Below are positions 1 through 6,637 of a DNA stretch of 8,938 nucleotides, in pieces. The stretch lies in the NCBI GenBank assembly GCA_947258895.1, contig CAMYKE010000164.1, positions 1 to 8,938 on the forward strand, given 5' to 3'. Both the position numbers and the translations under genes were made by a program. The stretch comes from an uncultured Pseudomonadales bacterium. GTDB lineage: Bacteria > Pseudomonadota > Gammaproteobacteria > Pseudomonadales > IMCC2047. Position 1 is the stretch's first letter. Each line of letters opens with the position of its first letter. The notes beneath the pieces are model-generated. The model saw only the letters and a program-made list of their open reading frames with translations. It was not told where the DNA came from and did no database searches.

Positions 1-38
1 AACTCTATCAGGGAAAATCCGGCGGCCACGGACTGCAA
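1..38 (-). CDS. gspH: Probable minor pseudopilin GspH, N-terminal codons only
   Basis: On the minus strand, after the gspG stop, a frame reads VAAGFSLIE before running off the left edge. Gly, then Phe, Ser, Leu, Ile and Glu at +5 is the prepilin peptidase recognition pattern, so this is the start of another pseudopilin. In the classical order gspC-D-E-F-G the next gene is gspH, so GspH is the likely identity; the sequence seen cannot separate it from other minor pseudopilins. The frame is open back to 92 but contains no ATG. I chose TTG at 38 because GGAG lies 10 bases upstream; it gives a leader of seven residues (MQSVAAG). GTG at 29 or TTG at 86 or 83 are alternatives. Only about a dozen codons lie in the window. 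Confidence 0.65.
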   Translation of the reverse strand, partial: MQSVAAGFSLIE

Positions 39-100
39 CCGCCGCCATCTCCGGTGCGCCCCGCTGGCCAGTGAGAACTTCAACAAAGCGGATCAGCAAC

Positions 101-559
101 TCAGGAACTGCTTGCCTCGGCATGATTCCAGGTGCCCAAATCGGCGTTCTGGTCTTCGCCACCGCTAATACCGTCCGCCCCCTGGGTATAAATATCAAAA
201 TCCCCATTGCCATATTCGGCCGGGCTGAGGTACAGGTAGGGCCGTCCCCAGGGATCTCGAGGCAGCTCTTCGAGGTAGCCGTCCTTCTTCCAGTTTTGCG
301 GAATCGGATCGATCACCGGCTCGGATACCAGCGCCTCCAGGCCCTGCTCGGTGGTCGGGTAGTTATAGTTATCCAGACGGTAAATTTTCAGCGCCGTGGA
401 GATAGCTTTAAAATCTGCCTGCACCTTCTGGACGCGCGCCTGATCAGCCCTTTGGAGCACGTTGGGAGCCACCATGCTCACCAGCAGGCCAATAATGACC
501 AGTACGACCAGTATTTCGACCAGACTAAAACCGCATTGTGGCGGACTAATTCGCTTCAT
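101..559 (-). CDS. gspG: Type II secretion major pseudopilin GspG
   Basis: GspG is the main subunit of the periplasmic pseudopilus. This 152-residue precursor starts with a short basic leader and the prepilin peptidase site CG|FSLVE, with Gly10 before cleavage, Phe11 methylated in the mature protein, and Glu15 at the conserved +5 position. The hydrophobic helix follows (about 11-33). The globular part shows the GspG hallmarks TTEQGLEALV and LPRDPWGRPYLYLSP, then DFDIYTQGADGISGGEDQNADLGTWN, the acidic loop that binds calcium in characterised GspG proteins. I chose ATG at 559 because an AGAGG site lies 7 bases upstream and the leader length is typical; the frame extends to a GTG at 583 that would add eight residues. 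The gene sits between gspF and gspH. Confidence 0.97.
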   Translation of the reverse strand: MKRISPPQCGFSLVEILVVLVIIGLLVSMVAPNVLQRADQARVQKVQADFKAISTALKIYRLDNYNYPTTEQGLEALVSEPVIDPIPQNWKKDGYLEELPRDPWGRPYLYLSPAEYGNGDFDIYTQGADGISGGEDQNADLGTWNHAEASSS

Positions 560-566
560 TTTACTA

Positions 567-571
567 CCTCT
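567..571 (-). promoter_or_regulatory. Ribosome binding site of gspG
   Basis: AGAGG on the minus strand lies 7 bases before ATG at 559. It decides the gspG start in favour of the short, typical prepilin leader over the GTG at 583. Confidence 0.7.
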
Positions 572-600
572 GGTTATTGGCACAGGTCGTGATCGACGAC

Positions 601-1824
601 CTACACAACTAAATTATTCATTTCGATTATCGGTAACAGGATCGCCACCACTATTGCCCCCACCACCGCCGCCATTAGCAAAACCATTACCGGGGTAAAA
701 ATGCCCATCAAACTTCCCAGGGTCATCTCCAGTTCGCGGTCCTGGTTTCTCGCCGACCGCTCCAGCATGCTCTCCAGGTTGCCGCTCGCCTCTCCGCTGG
801 CAACCATATGCACCATCATCGGCGGGAACACCCCGGTATCCGCCAGCGCCCGGTTCAGGCTGCCGCCCTCCTGAACCCGGGTCGCGACATTGCCGCTCGC
901 CTGACGCAGGATCGTGTTGGTGAGCACCGCGCCGGCGATCTTCAAGCCCTCCAGCAACGGCACCCCGCTGGACACCAGAATACTCAGGGTGGCGGCAAAC
1001 CGGGCGGTATCGATGGAGGTGACCAGGCCGGAAACGAAGGGGATCCGTAGCAACACCCGGTGCCAGGCAGTCTGCACCTGGGGCCGCTGTAACATTTTCC
1101 TGGTGCCGAGTACCAGCGCCACTGCACCTGCCAGCATAGCCCACCACCAGGCACTAAAAAAATCACTGGTCGTGATTAGAACCTCGGTCATCCAGGGTAG
1201 TTCCTGGTTGGTATGCTTGAACAGGTTCACCAGCTGGGGGACCACCAGCGTCATGAGGATGCTCACAACGGCAACGGCGACCAGGGTCAGGAACAGCGGA
1301 TAGATCATCGCAGTCTTGAGCTTTTGCCGAGTATACTGGCTGTTTTCGGTATAGTCGGCAAGTTGCTGTAATACGGTACCGAGAAAACCGGCACTCTCGC
1401 CGGCCTTGACCATGGCGCGATACATCTCATTGAACACGTGCGGGAAATCGCCGAGCGCATAGGCCAGGCTGTGACCTTCGATTACGCGCGCTCGCACCTG
1501 CAACATAATGCTCTTTACGCGTGGCTTACGCGCCTGCTGGGAGGTCGCAGTCAACACCTCGTCGAGGGGAATATTGGCCTGAATCAGCGTCGCCATCTGG
1601 CGCGTCACCAGCGCCAGATCGGACTGGCTCAGGCGCGGTTTGAAAACGCCGAGCGTGAAACCCTGTCTGGCGCCGCCAGCTTTATCGTCGGCCTGGCTGA
1701 CGTCAACGGGCTTAAGCTGGCGTGAGCGCAGTTGCTGGCGAATCTGGCGCTGCGAATCGCCCTCGATAATGCCCTTGACCAGCTTGCCGTTGGCATCGAG
1801 CGCCCTGTAGCTGAATGCTCCCAT
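601..1824 (-). CDS. gspF: Type II secretion inner-membrane platform protein GspF
   Basis: GspF is the polytopic inner-membrane protein on which GspE acts to build the pseudopilus. This 407-residue protein has the usual length and layout: an N-terminal cytoplasmic segment (GAFSYRALDANGKLVKG) followed by two related T2SSF domains at about 70-193 and 273-395. Each carries the conserved Gly-Glu motif (AGESAGFLG at 141-149 and SGEASGNLE at 343-351). Predicted membrane helices lie at about 172-198, 223-241 and 371-400. ATG at 1824 gives the conserved N-terminus; the upstream sequence has only a weak ribosome binding site, but gspE ends 15 bases before it, so coupling is likely. The stop TAG lies 41 bases before gspG. 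Nothing is missing or unusual. Confidence 0.97.
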   Translation of the reverse strand: MGAFSYRALDANGKLVKGIIEGDSQRQIRQQLRSRQLKPVDVSQADDKAGGARQGFTLGVFKPRLSQSDLALVTRQMATLIQANIPLDEVLTATSQQARKPRVKSIMLQVRARVIEGHSLAYALGDFPHVFNEMYRAMVKAGESAGFLGTVLQQLADYTENSQYTRQKLKTAMIYPLFLTLVAVAVVSILMTLVVPQLVNLFKHTNQELPWMTEVLITTSDFFSAWWWAMLAGAVALVLGTRKMLQRPQVQTAWHRVLLRIPFVSGLVTSIDTARFAATLSILVSSGVPLLEGLKIAGAVLTNTILRQASGNVATRVQEGGSLNRALADTGVFPPMMVHMVASGEASGNLESMLERSARNQDRELEMTLGSLMGIFTPVMVLLMAAVVGAIVVAILLPIIEMNNLVV

Positions 1825-1839
1825 AAATTACAATGCGAA

Positions 1840-3366
1840 TTACGCGGAAGTTACCCGCAACACTTCCTCGAGGGTAGTTTCACCCGCCAAAATACGCCGT
1901 CTGCCATCGTCCAGAATCCCCGGCGCCTGTTCACGCGCGTACCTGACGATCGACTGCTCGCCTTCTCCGCCGTGAATCATCGTCCGCAGAGTGTCATCGA
2001 TCTCGATAATTTCGTAAATCCCGGTACGGCCACTGTAACCGGTGTGGTTACACTCGTGACAGCCGCGAGCATGGTACAAGGTAATCGGCTCATCCGTGGA
2101 GTGCTTGTCGAGGAACGCCAGCTCACCCGCGGTTGCCGTATAGGCCTCCTTACAGCTCACGCACAGTACGCGCACCAGCCGCTGCGCCATCACCGCGATG
2201 ATACTCGAAGACAGCAGGAAGGGTTCGACGCCCATATCCTGCAGCCGAATAATTGCACCCGCCGCGGTATTGGTATGCAGGGTGGATAGCACCAGGTGAC
2301 CGGTCAAACTCGCCTGCACCGCGATTTCCGCGGTTTCGGTATCACGAATTTCCCCGACCATCACTACGTCGGGATCCTGGCGGAGGATCGCCCGCAGGCC
2401 GCGGGCAAAGGTCATGTCGACCTTGGCGTTGACCTGGGTCTGGCCGATTCCCGGCAACAGGTATTCGATCGGATCTTCGATGGTCAGGATGTTGCGGCTC
2501 GAATCATTAATGTGGGTCAGACCGGCATACAGCGTGGTGGTCTTGCCGGATCCGGTAGGGCCCGTAACCAGCAGGATGCCATGCGGTGTGCCGAGGGCCT
2601 TGGTGAAGGCATCATATACCTGCCCGTTCATATGCAACTGGTCGAGTTGCAACTGTCCTGCCTGCTTGTCCAGCAAGCGGAGTACCACTCGTTCACTGTG
2701 CGCCGACGGAATCGTCGAGACCCGAATGTCGACGGCATGGCCCGCCAGGCGAATCGAAATCCGGCCGTCCTGGGGGATACGTTTTTCAGCGATGTCCAGT
2801 TTCGCCATCACCTTAAGGCGGGATATCAGCAGCGGCGCCAGCATCCGCTTCGGCGACAACACCTCGCGGAGCACGCCGTCGATCCGGAACCGGACCGTGA
2901 GCTTGGATTCAAAGGTCTCGATATGAATATCCGAAGCGCGCTCCCTGACGGCTTGCGAAAGGATAGCGTTGATCAGGCGAATGACCGGTGCATCGTCTTC
3001 CGCGTCCATGAGGTCACCGGTCTCGGGAATCTCGTCGGCAAGGCGCGATAAATCGATTTCCGATCCCATGTCCGCGGCAACCTGGACCGCCTCGTTGTTA
3101 TCGCGCTGGTACGCGAGGGTAAGACGGTGCTGGAAATCCTGTTCGCTAATCTCCTCGGTGCTGACATTACGCCCCAGGCTACGCTGTATCTCCAGCAGGG
3201 TATTGAGCTTCAGCCCGGACTTGTAGAGTAATCTGGGTGGCTCCTGATGCGGATCGAGCAGCACACCGTGATGCTGGGCAAAGCTGAAAGGCAGCCGCTG
3301 CTGCTCTGCTGCCGCCTCCGCAGGAGCCGGGGTCGCCATGCCTGCTTCCGAATCGACCAGTTCCAC
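1840..3366 (-). CDS. gspE: Type II secretion ATPase GspE
   Basis: GspE is the cytoplasmic hexameric ATPase that drives pseudopilus assembly through GspF and GspL. From the chosen GTG start (508 residues), the N-terminal domain begins near RLPFSFAQHHGVLL (about 24). The core holds Walker A GPTGSGKT (269-276), an Asp box around IEDPIEY (296-302), Walker B DVVMVGE (333-339) and a His box SLTGHLVLSTLHTN (353-366). A zinc-binding tetracysteine module follows, with CxxC at 402/405 and 436/439. All catalytic motifs are intact. I chose GTG at 3366 because GGAG lies 7 bases before it and it clears the gspD stop by 41 bases. ATG at 3339, with GGAAG upstream, is an equally possible start. An upstream start at 3474 would overlap gspD by 67 bases and add a non-conserved extension. 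The stop is 15 bases before gspF. Confidence 0.96.
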   Translation of the reverse strand: MELVDSEAGMATPAPAEAAAEQQRLPFSFAQHHGVLLDPHQEPPRLLYKSGLKLNTLLEIQRSLGRNVSTEEISEQDFQHRLTLAYQRDNNEAVQVAADMGSEIDLSRLADEIPETGDLMDAEDDAPVIRLINAILSQAVRERASDIHIETFESKLTVRFRIDGVLREVLSPKRMLAPLLISRLKVMAKLDIAEKRIPQDGRISIRLAGHAVDIRVSTIPSAHSERVVLRLLDKQAGQLQLDQLHMNGQVYDAFTKALGTPHGILLVTGPTGSGKTTTLYAGLTHINDSSRNILTIEDPIEYLLPGIGQTQVNAKVDMTFARGLRAILRQDPDVVMVGEIRDTETAEIAVQASLTGHLVLSTLHTNTAAGAIIRLQDMGVEPFLLSSSIIAVMAQRLVRVLCVSCKEAYTATAGELAFLDKHSTDEPITLYHARGCHECNHTGYSGRTGIYEIIEIDDTLRTMIHGGEGEQSIVRYAREQAPGILDDGRRRILAGETTLEEVLRVTSA

Positions 3367-3373
3367 TACCCTA

Positions 3374-3377
3374 CTCC
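3374..3377 (-). promoter_or_regulatory. Ribosome binding site favouring the gspE GTG start
   Basis: GGAG on the minus strand lies 7 bases before GTG at 3366, in the short gap between the gspD stop and gspE. It favours this start over the longer frame beginning inside gspD. Confidence 0.5.
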
Positions 3378-3407
3378 AATCAACATCTGCTGCTGCCCGA
3401 AATCTGC

Positions 3408-4817
3408 CTAGTTTACTTGCAAATCGATGGCGCCAGAGGGAGGCAGCGTCAGGCGCTTCAATTCCTCTTCCCACTCCGGCAGCAGGGGCAGCTCCGCCTC
3501 CTTGATCAAACCGATACCTTCATTCACCTTTTCCAGCTGGCGATCCCGGATATAGCGGTACTTCTCCGCGGTGGCGCCGGACAGGGTCCGATCGTCACGA
3601 ATAATGGTGGAACGCAGGAACACCAGCAAATGGCGCTTGGTAACCGTGATCGAACTGTTGCGGAACAGCCTGCCCAGTAGCGGGATATCACCCAGCAGCG
3701 GCACCTTCTGCGAGTTGTCCTGGACATCATCCTGGATCAGGCCGCCTAACACGATGATTTGTTTATCCGCTGACAGCACCTTGGTCTGGATCTTGCGCTC
3801 ATTGGTAATGACATCGGATGCGCCAAATTCGTTCGCCGCTCCCGACAGGCTGGAGACTTCCTGGAGGATCTCCAGCACCAGCGAATCGCCCTCGTTTACG
3901 TGCGGCGTGACGGTCAGGGTGATACCCACGTCCTCGCGTTCGAGGGTCTGAAACGGGTTATCCGCGCTCTGCGCGGTGGACGTAAAGCTGCCGGTTACAA
4001 ACGGGACGTTCTGACCGACGGTAATGGATGCTTCCTGGTTATCCAGGGTCAGCAACGACGGTGTCGACAGGATATTGGCATCGCCATTGGCTTGCAATGC
4101 ATTCAGCACGACGTTGAAACTGAGGTCATTTCTTTCGTCCGCAATACCCAGAATTTGCCCCGGCGTACCCGCGAGGGTCTCCAGCAGGGTGCTGGCATCG
4201 TCGTTGTCGGCGACGTCTGCCGCGCCGGCGGTGGTGCCCGCCAGCACGCTGTTGGACGAAGAACTGCCGTACCCGCCGTCCGGATCCAGAAATATCCATT
4301 GCAGGCCAAGGGCGCGGTCATCCATGTCGGTAATCTCGACAATGATCGCCTCCACCAACACCTGCGCACGACGGATGTCGAGGCGCTCGATCACCGCCAG
4401 TAGCGACTGCATGACATCTGCATCAGCGGTAACGATCAACGCATTGGTACCCTCATCGGCCTCCACCGAGGCCTTGACGGCTCTGGCGCTGCTGCGAGGA
4501 TCTTCCTGCTTGCCTGCCATTTGCTCGACATTCGCGACTATCTTGGTCAGCACCTGAGAGAGATCCGCGGCGTTGGCATACTTCAGGTAGATAACCCGTA
4601 CGTTGCCGCTTTGTGCCAGCGGGGTATCCATGCGTTTAATCAATGCCCTGACCCGCGCACGCTGCAATTCATCTCCACTTACCAATACGCTATTGGTGCG
4701 CTTGTCAGCCACCAGCACCAGCGGACTGGTGCCGGCATCACCCTTGTCACCGGTTTTTTTCTGCAATTGCGTCACCATACGCACGATTTCTTCCGCCGAT
4801 GCATGCTCGAGGGGCAC
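3408..4817 (-). CDS. gspD: Secretin GspD, C-terminal fragment (N2, N3 and secretin barrel)
   Basis: This holds most of the gspD coding sequence. Homologous codons begin at 4901 (ISDTAANIARIREVIESID), in a frame different from the N-terminal part; the first in-frame GTG is at 4817. From that GTG, the end of N1 and N2 run to about 66, N3 covers about 72-148, and the C-terminal secretin domain about 150-410. That domain includes VPFVTG near the central gate and the family signature VPLLGDIPLLGRLFR at 372-386. A charged tail (about 415-469) lies where a pilotin-binding S-domain sits in relatives. With the N-terminal part and about 14 missing residues, the total is near 669, normal for GspD. AGGAGG lies 11 bases before the GTG, so re-initiation is conceivable, but the product would lack a signal peptide and could not reach the outer membrane. 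The stop precedes gspE. Confidence 0.88.
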   Translation of the reverse strand: MPLEHASAEEIVRMVTQLQKKTGDKGDAGTSPLVLVADKRTNSVLVSGDELQRARVRALIKRMDTPLAQSGNVRVIYLKYANAADLSQVLTKIVANVEQMAGKQEDPRSSARAVKASVEADEGTNALIVTADADVMQSLLAVIERLDIRRAQVLVEAIIVEITDMDDRALGLQWIFLDPDGGYGSSSSNSVLAGTTAGAADVADNDDASTLLETLAGTPGQILGIADERNDLSFNVVLNALQANGDANILSTPSLLTLDNQEASITVGQNVPFVTGSFTSTAQSADNPFQTLEREDVGITLTVTPHVNEGDSLVLEILQEVSSLSGAANEFGASDVITNERKIQTKVLSADKQIIVLGGLIQDDVQDNSQKVPLLGDIPLLGRLFRNSSITVTKRHLLVFLRSTIIRDDRTLSGATAEKYRYIRDRQLEKVNEGIGLIKEAELPLLPEWEEELKRLTLPPSGAIDLQVN

Positions 4818-4828
4818 CAGTTCGGTTT

Positions 4829-4834
4829 CCTCCT
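4829..4834 (-). promoter_or_regulatory. Internal Shine-Dalgarno-like AGGAGG before GTG in gspD
   Basis: A perfect AGGAGG on the minus strand is followed 11 bases later by the in-frame GTG at 4817 (a CTG lies nearer, at 8 bases). It lies about 50 bases after the premature TAA at 4882. It could allow re-initiation, although in an intact gene it is simply Gln-Glu-Glu coding sequence. Confidence 0.3.
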
Positions 4835-4881
4835 GGGCGGTGCGGTCAATGCTTTCGATTACCTCGCGAATGCGCGCGATG

Positions 4882-5376
4882 TTAGCGGCCGTATCGGAGA
4901 TGCTGGGGTGCCAGCGGACGTAATACCGGAATCAGGCGCGCCGCCGATATATTCTCGAGCTGGATCACCTGGGTGATAATTTCACTGTTCGTGCTGCGTG
5001 CCGTTCCCGTTTCGACCGGCACCGGCGCAGTACGCGCTACCTGGGTGGGGATAATACGCACCACGTCCCCGGACTCAACCGCAGCGAAACCATGCACCTC
5101 GAGGATTGAGAGGAACAGGTTATATAACTCATCCTGGCTCACCGGCTGGCTCGACACAACCTGCACCTTGCCCTTTACCTTGGGATCAATAATGACCGTC
5201 TTGCCGGTGGCGGTAGCAACGAAGCGCACCAGCTCCCTGATCTCGGTATCCTTGAAGTTAACCGTCCAGGTCTTTTGATCCTGCGCGAAACCAGGTCCCG
5301 GCGGCATGCCCAGCAGTAGTGCGCCCAGTACCAGGCAGACGAGCGATTTAATCGACAACAATGACTTATTCTGCAT
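4882..5376 (-). CDS. gspD: Secretin GspD, N-terminal fragment (frameshifted)
   Basis: This is the front part of the outer-membrane secretin of type II secretion. From ATG at 5376 it has a signal peptide (residues 1-31, likely cleaved after GPGFA) and an N0 domain at about 36-111 (TWTVNFKDTEIRELVRFV to VVRIIP). The start of N1 (IITQVIQLENISAARLIPVL) leads to LRPLAPQ at residue 158. There the homology stops: six foreign residues (HLRYGR) follow and then TAA. The rest of the protein continues in another reading frame from 4901 with ISDTAANIARI. Relatives have about 14 residues between these points, so a deletion of roughly 41 bases has both removed sequence and shifted the frame. A TTG at 5409 would add 11 residues before the signal peptide and is less likely. 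Alone the fragment cannot form a channel. Confidence 0.85.
   Translation of the reverse strand: MQNKSLLSIKSLVCLVLGALLLGMPPGPGFAQDQKTWTVNFKDTEIRELVRFVATATGKTVIIDPKVKGKVQVVSSQPVSQDELYNLFLSILEVHGFAAVESGDVVRIIPTQVARTAPVPVETGTARSTNSEIITQVIQLENISAARLIPVLRPLAPQHLRYGR
4901..4905 (-). other. gspD: Deletion and frameshift junction in gspD
   Basis: The CAG codon at 4903-4905 (Gln158 of the N-terminal part) and the ATC at 4901-4899 (Ile of ISDTAAN) are separated by one base, C4902. In secretins of this kind about 14 residues, including a GHLAA-like stretch, lie between these points. The lesion is therefore a loss of about 41 bases, not a single-base slip. The exact length is inferred from remembered family members, not measured. 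Confidence 0.75.
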
Positions 5377-5423
5377 AGGTTCTAATTCGCACTCTTGTTT
5401 TGCGTCCAATATCCATTATTGAC

Positions 5424-6374
5424 TTATTCGACATCCGTTTCCAATGCCACCTCTAGTTCAACGATATCCCCGCCACGCAACACCGTAAAATTCGCCTCGG
5501 TTGAATCCTGCAGCAGCTGGTACACGTCTATAATCCCCTGCGGATCATTCAGCTCGATGCCATTGATGCCGGTCACCACATCATTGGCTTTAAACCCGAC
5601 CTGGCGGAACAATTTACTATTTGCGCCGGGGGTCACCCGGTAGCCTATGATGGCGCCGTCCTGCTGTACTGGTGCCACCCTGACAATCTCGCTCAATGCC
5701 GCAGGATCCTCATACACCATCTGGCGCAACTCGGCAAAATCTTCCATCGAGGCGGTACGCGCGATCGTCTGGTTCCCGGGTTCAGCGATCGCGGGCGCGA
5801 CCGCCGAACGCGGCGGCACAGGCGTACTGACCTTGTTGATGTCATATAGCCACAACGACTCATAACGACCGTTGTTGGAAATAATGACCCGGTCCATGAG
5901 GATTTTTGACAGGGTTACCTTGGTACCAACTGGCAGTTTGTCCCCCACCCCGTACTGGTCCTGGATTTTCCTGCTTACAATCACCGCGCGCGCCCTGGCC
6001 TGGTCGCCGCTATACAGGGTACCCAGAAGCTCCAGGTCCAGCTTGGTCTCGGCCGCATTCAGCTCATCGTCCGACATGACCGGCACTGCGGCATCGACCA
6101 CCGGGAGCGACCCGCTAGCGTCACCAAACAGGTCGAAACCCTTTAGTCTGGCGATATCGACCTCGTTCTGCGGCGCCAGGGCACTCAGGGCGGCCCCCGC
6201 AGGCAAGGATTGTTCGGCCAGCCCCACAGTTGCGGGTGCCAAAAGCAGCCAGAACAACCGGGACAGGCTGAATAACGCCCACAGTACAAACAGAATGACC
6301 AGAATATTTCTTATTTGCGAAAGCGATAGGACAGCCGAGCCGTTAATACTGCTGAGCAGGGATCTCGGGCTCAT
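5424..6374 (-). CDS. gspC: Type II secretion system protein GspC
   Basis: GspC is the inner-membrane connector of type II secretion: its periplasmic HR domain binds the N-terminal domains of secretin GspD, and in many species a PDZ domain takes part in substrate handling. This 316-residue protein has a short cytoplasmic tail, one transmembrane helix at about 23-47, and an HR domain at about 74-178, including ARLKGFDLFG and the LELLGTLYSGD strand. After a Pro-rich linker at about 183-200, a C-terminal PDZ domain covers about 230-312, with GFKANDVVTGINGIELNDP as its core. Length and order match full-length GspC. It is the first gene of the gsp run; ATG at 6374 has no strong ribosome binding site but overlaps the stop of a possible small ORF. 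The stop is 47 bases before gspD. No defect is visible. Confidence 0.95.
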   Translation of the reverse strand: MSPRSLLSSINGSAVLSLSQIRNILVILFVLWALFSLSRLFWLLLAPATVGLAEQSLPAGAALSALAPQNEVDIARLKGFDLFGDASGSLPVVDAAVPVMSDDELNAAETKLDLELLGTLYSGDQARARAVIVSRKIQDQYGVGDKLPVGTKVTLSKILMDRVIISNNGRYESLWLYDINKVSTPVPPRSAVAPAIAEPGNQTIARTASMEDFAELRQMVYEDPAALSEIVRVAPVQQDGAIIGYRVTPGANSKLFRQVGFKANDVVTGINGIELNDPQGIIDVYQLLQDSTEANFTVLRGGDIVELEVALETDVE

Positions 6375-6532
6375 TTGCCAGCTGTCTCGTAACCCGGCGA
6401 CATGCCAGCCGGGTACCTGCGCCCCAGCTCGGCGCTATCGCCGCGACGCCCCGCGAGCAAAGGTTTGCCGGCAGCGCGCGAAGTCGGCATCCGCTCGCGC
6501 CGAGCCAGGAAAAAACTGTGACGACCAGTCAT
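6371..6532 (-). CDS. Possible small ORF overlapping the gspC start
   Basis: A 53-codon frame runs from ATG at 6532 to a TGA whose bases overlap the gspC start as ATGA, the arrangement typical of translationally coupled genes. An inner ATG at 6490 with a weak GAGCGG just upstream would give 39 residues. The product is basic and rich in Arg, Gly and Ala (it ends SPGYETAGK) with no membrane segment or motif that I recognise. No good ribosome binding site precedes the first ATG. It lies downstream of the candidate promoter. The same DNA is full of GC-rich inverted repeats, so the open frame may be chance and the region may instead be an RNA leader. I do not recognise it and treat it as a candidate only. 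Confidence 0.25.
   Translation of the reverse strand: MTGRHSFFLARRERMPTSRAAGKPLLAGRRGDSAELGRRYPAGMSPGYETAGK
6392..6414 (-). other. Hairpin just upstream of gspC
   Basis: ACCCGGC (6392-6398) and GCCGGGT (6408-6414) form a perfect 7-base-pair stem with a 9-base loop, ending 17 bases before the gspC ATG. No T-run follows on either strand, so it does not look like a terminator. In the transcript it could affect ribosome access to gspC. Confidence 0.45.
6427..6505 (-). other. GC-rich inverted repeat in the gspC leader
   Basis: GCTCGGCGC at 6427-6435 is perfectly complementary to GCGCCGAGC at 6497-6505 (9 base pairs enclosing 61 bases). Inside, GCGAGC (6453-6458) can instead pair with GCTCGC (6493-6498). 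This second arm shares two bases with the outer arm, so the two pairings compete. A leader transcript would probably be strongly folded here. Whether it regulates gspC is unknown, and GC-rich DNA gives such pairings by chance fairly often. Confidence 0.4.
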
Positions 6533-6570
6533 TGGGTAACCGAACTATTCATTGGCATTGGGAAAGCGCG

Positions 6571-6599
6571 ATTGTACAAGAAGATCGCTACGGTGTAAC
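6571..6599 (-). promoter_or_regulatory. Candidate sigma-70 promoter for the gsp operon
   Basis: On the minus strand a GTTACA box (6594-6599, 4 of 6 to TTGACA) and a TACAAT box (6571-6576, 5 of 6 to TATAAT) are separated by exactly 17 bases. Transcription would start near 6564, about 190 bases before gspC and 32 bases before a possible small ORF. It lies just after the transducer stop codon, where a new transcription unit would be expected. Found by eye only; read-through from the exbB/exbD operon is also possible. Confidence 0.4.
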
Positions 6600-6637
6600 T
6601 AATCCTCTACCGCAACTCCCCGTACTCCGAACCCGGG

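Noticed and set aside
2296..3051. Plus-strand open frame of 251 codons inside gspE
   Set aside because: It is fully antisense to the conserved ATPase core; the translation has no motif or ribosome binding site, so it is a mirror frame.
3367..3474. N-terminal extension of gspE to 3474
   Set aside because: It would overlap the conserved end of gspD by 67 bases and add a basic, non-conserved stretch; better ribosome sites precede 3366 and 3339.
4882..4920. Programmed ribosomal frameshift in gspD
   Set aside because: There is no slippery heptamer, and conserved residues are missing as well as the frame changing, so a programmed shift would not restore a normal protein.
6510..6535. Rho-independent terminator after the transducer gene
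   Set aside because: Six T residues occur on the minus strand, but the only stem before them is about 4 base pairs (ACTG/CAGT), too weak to support a terminator.
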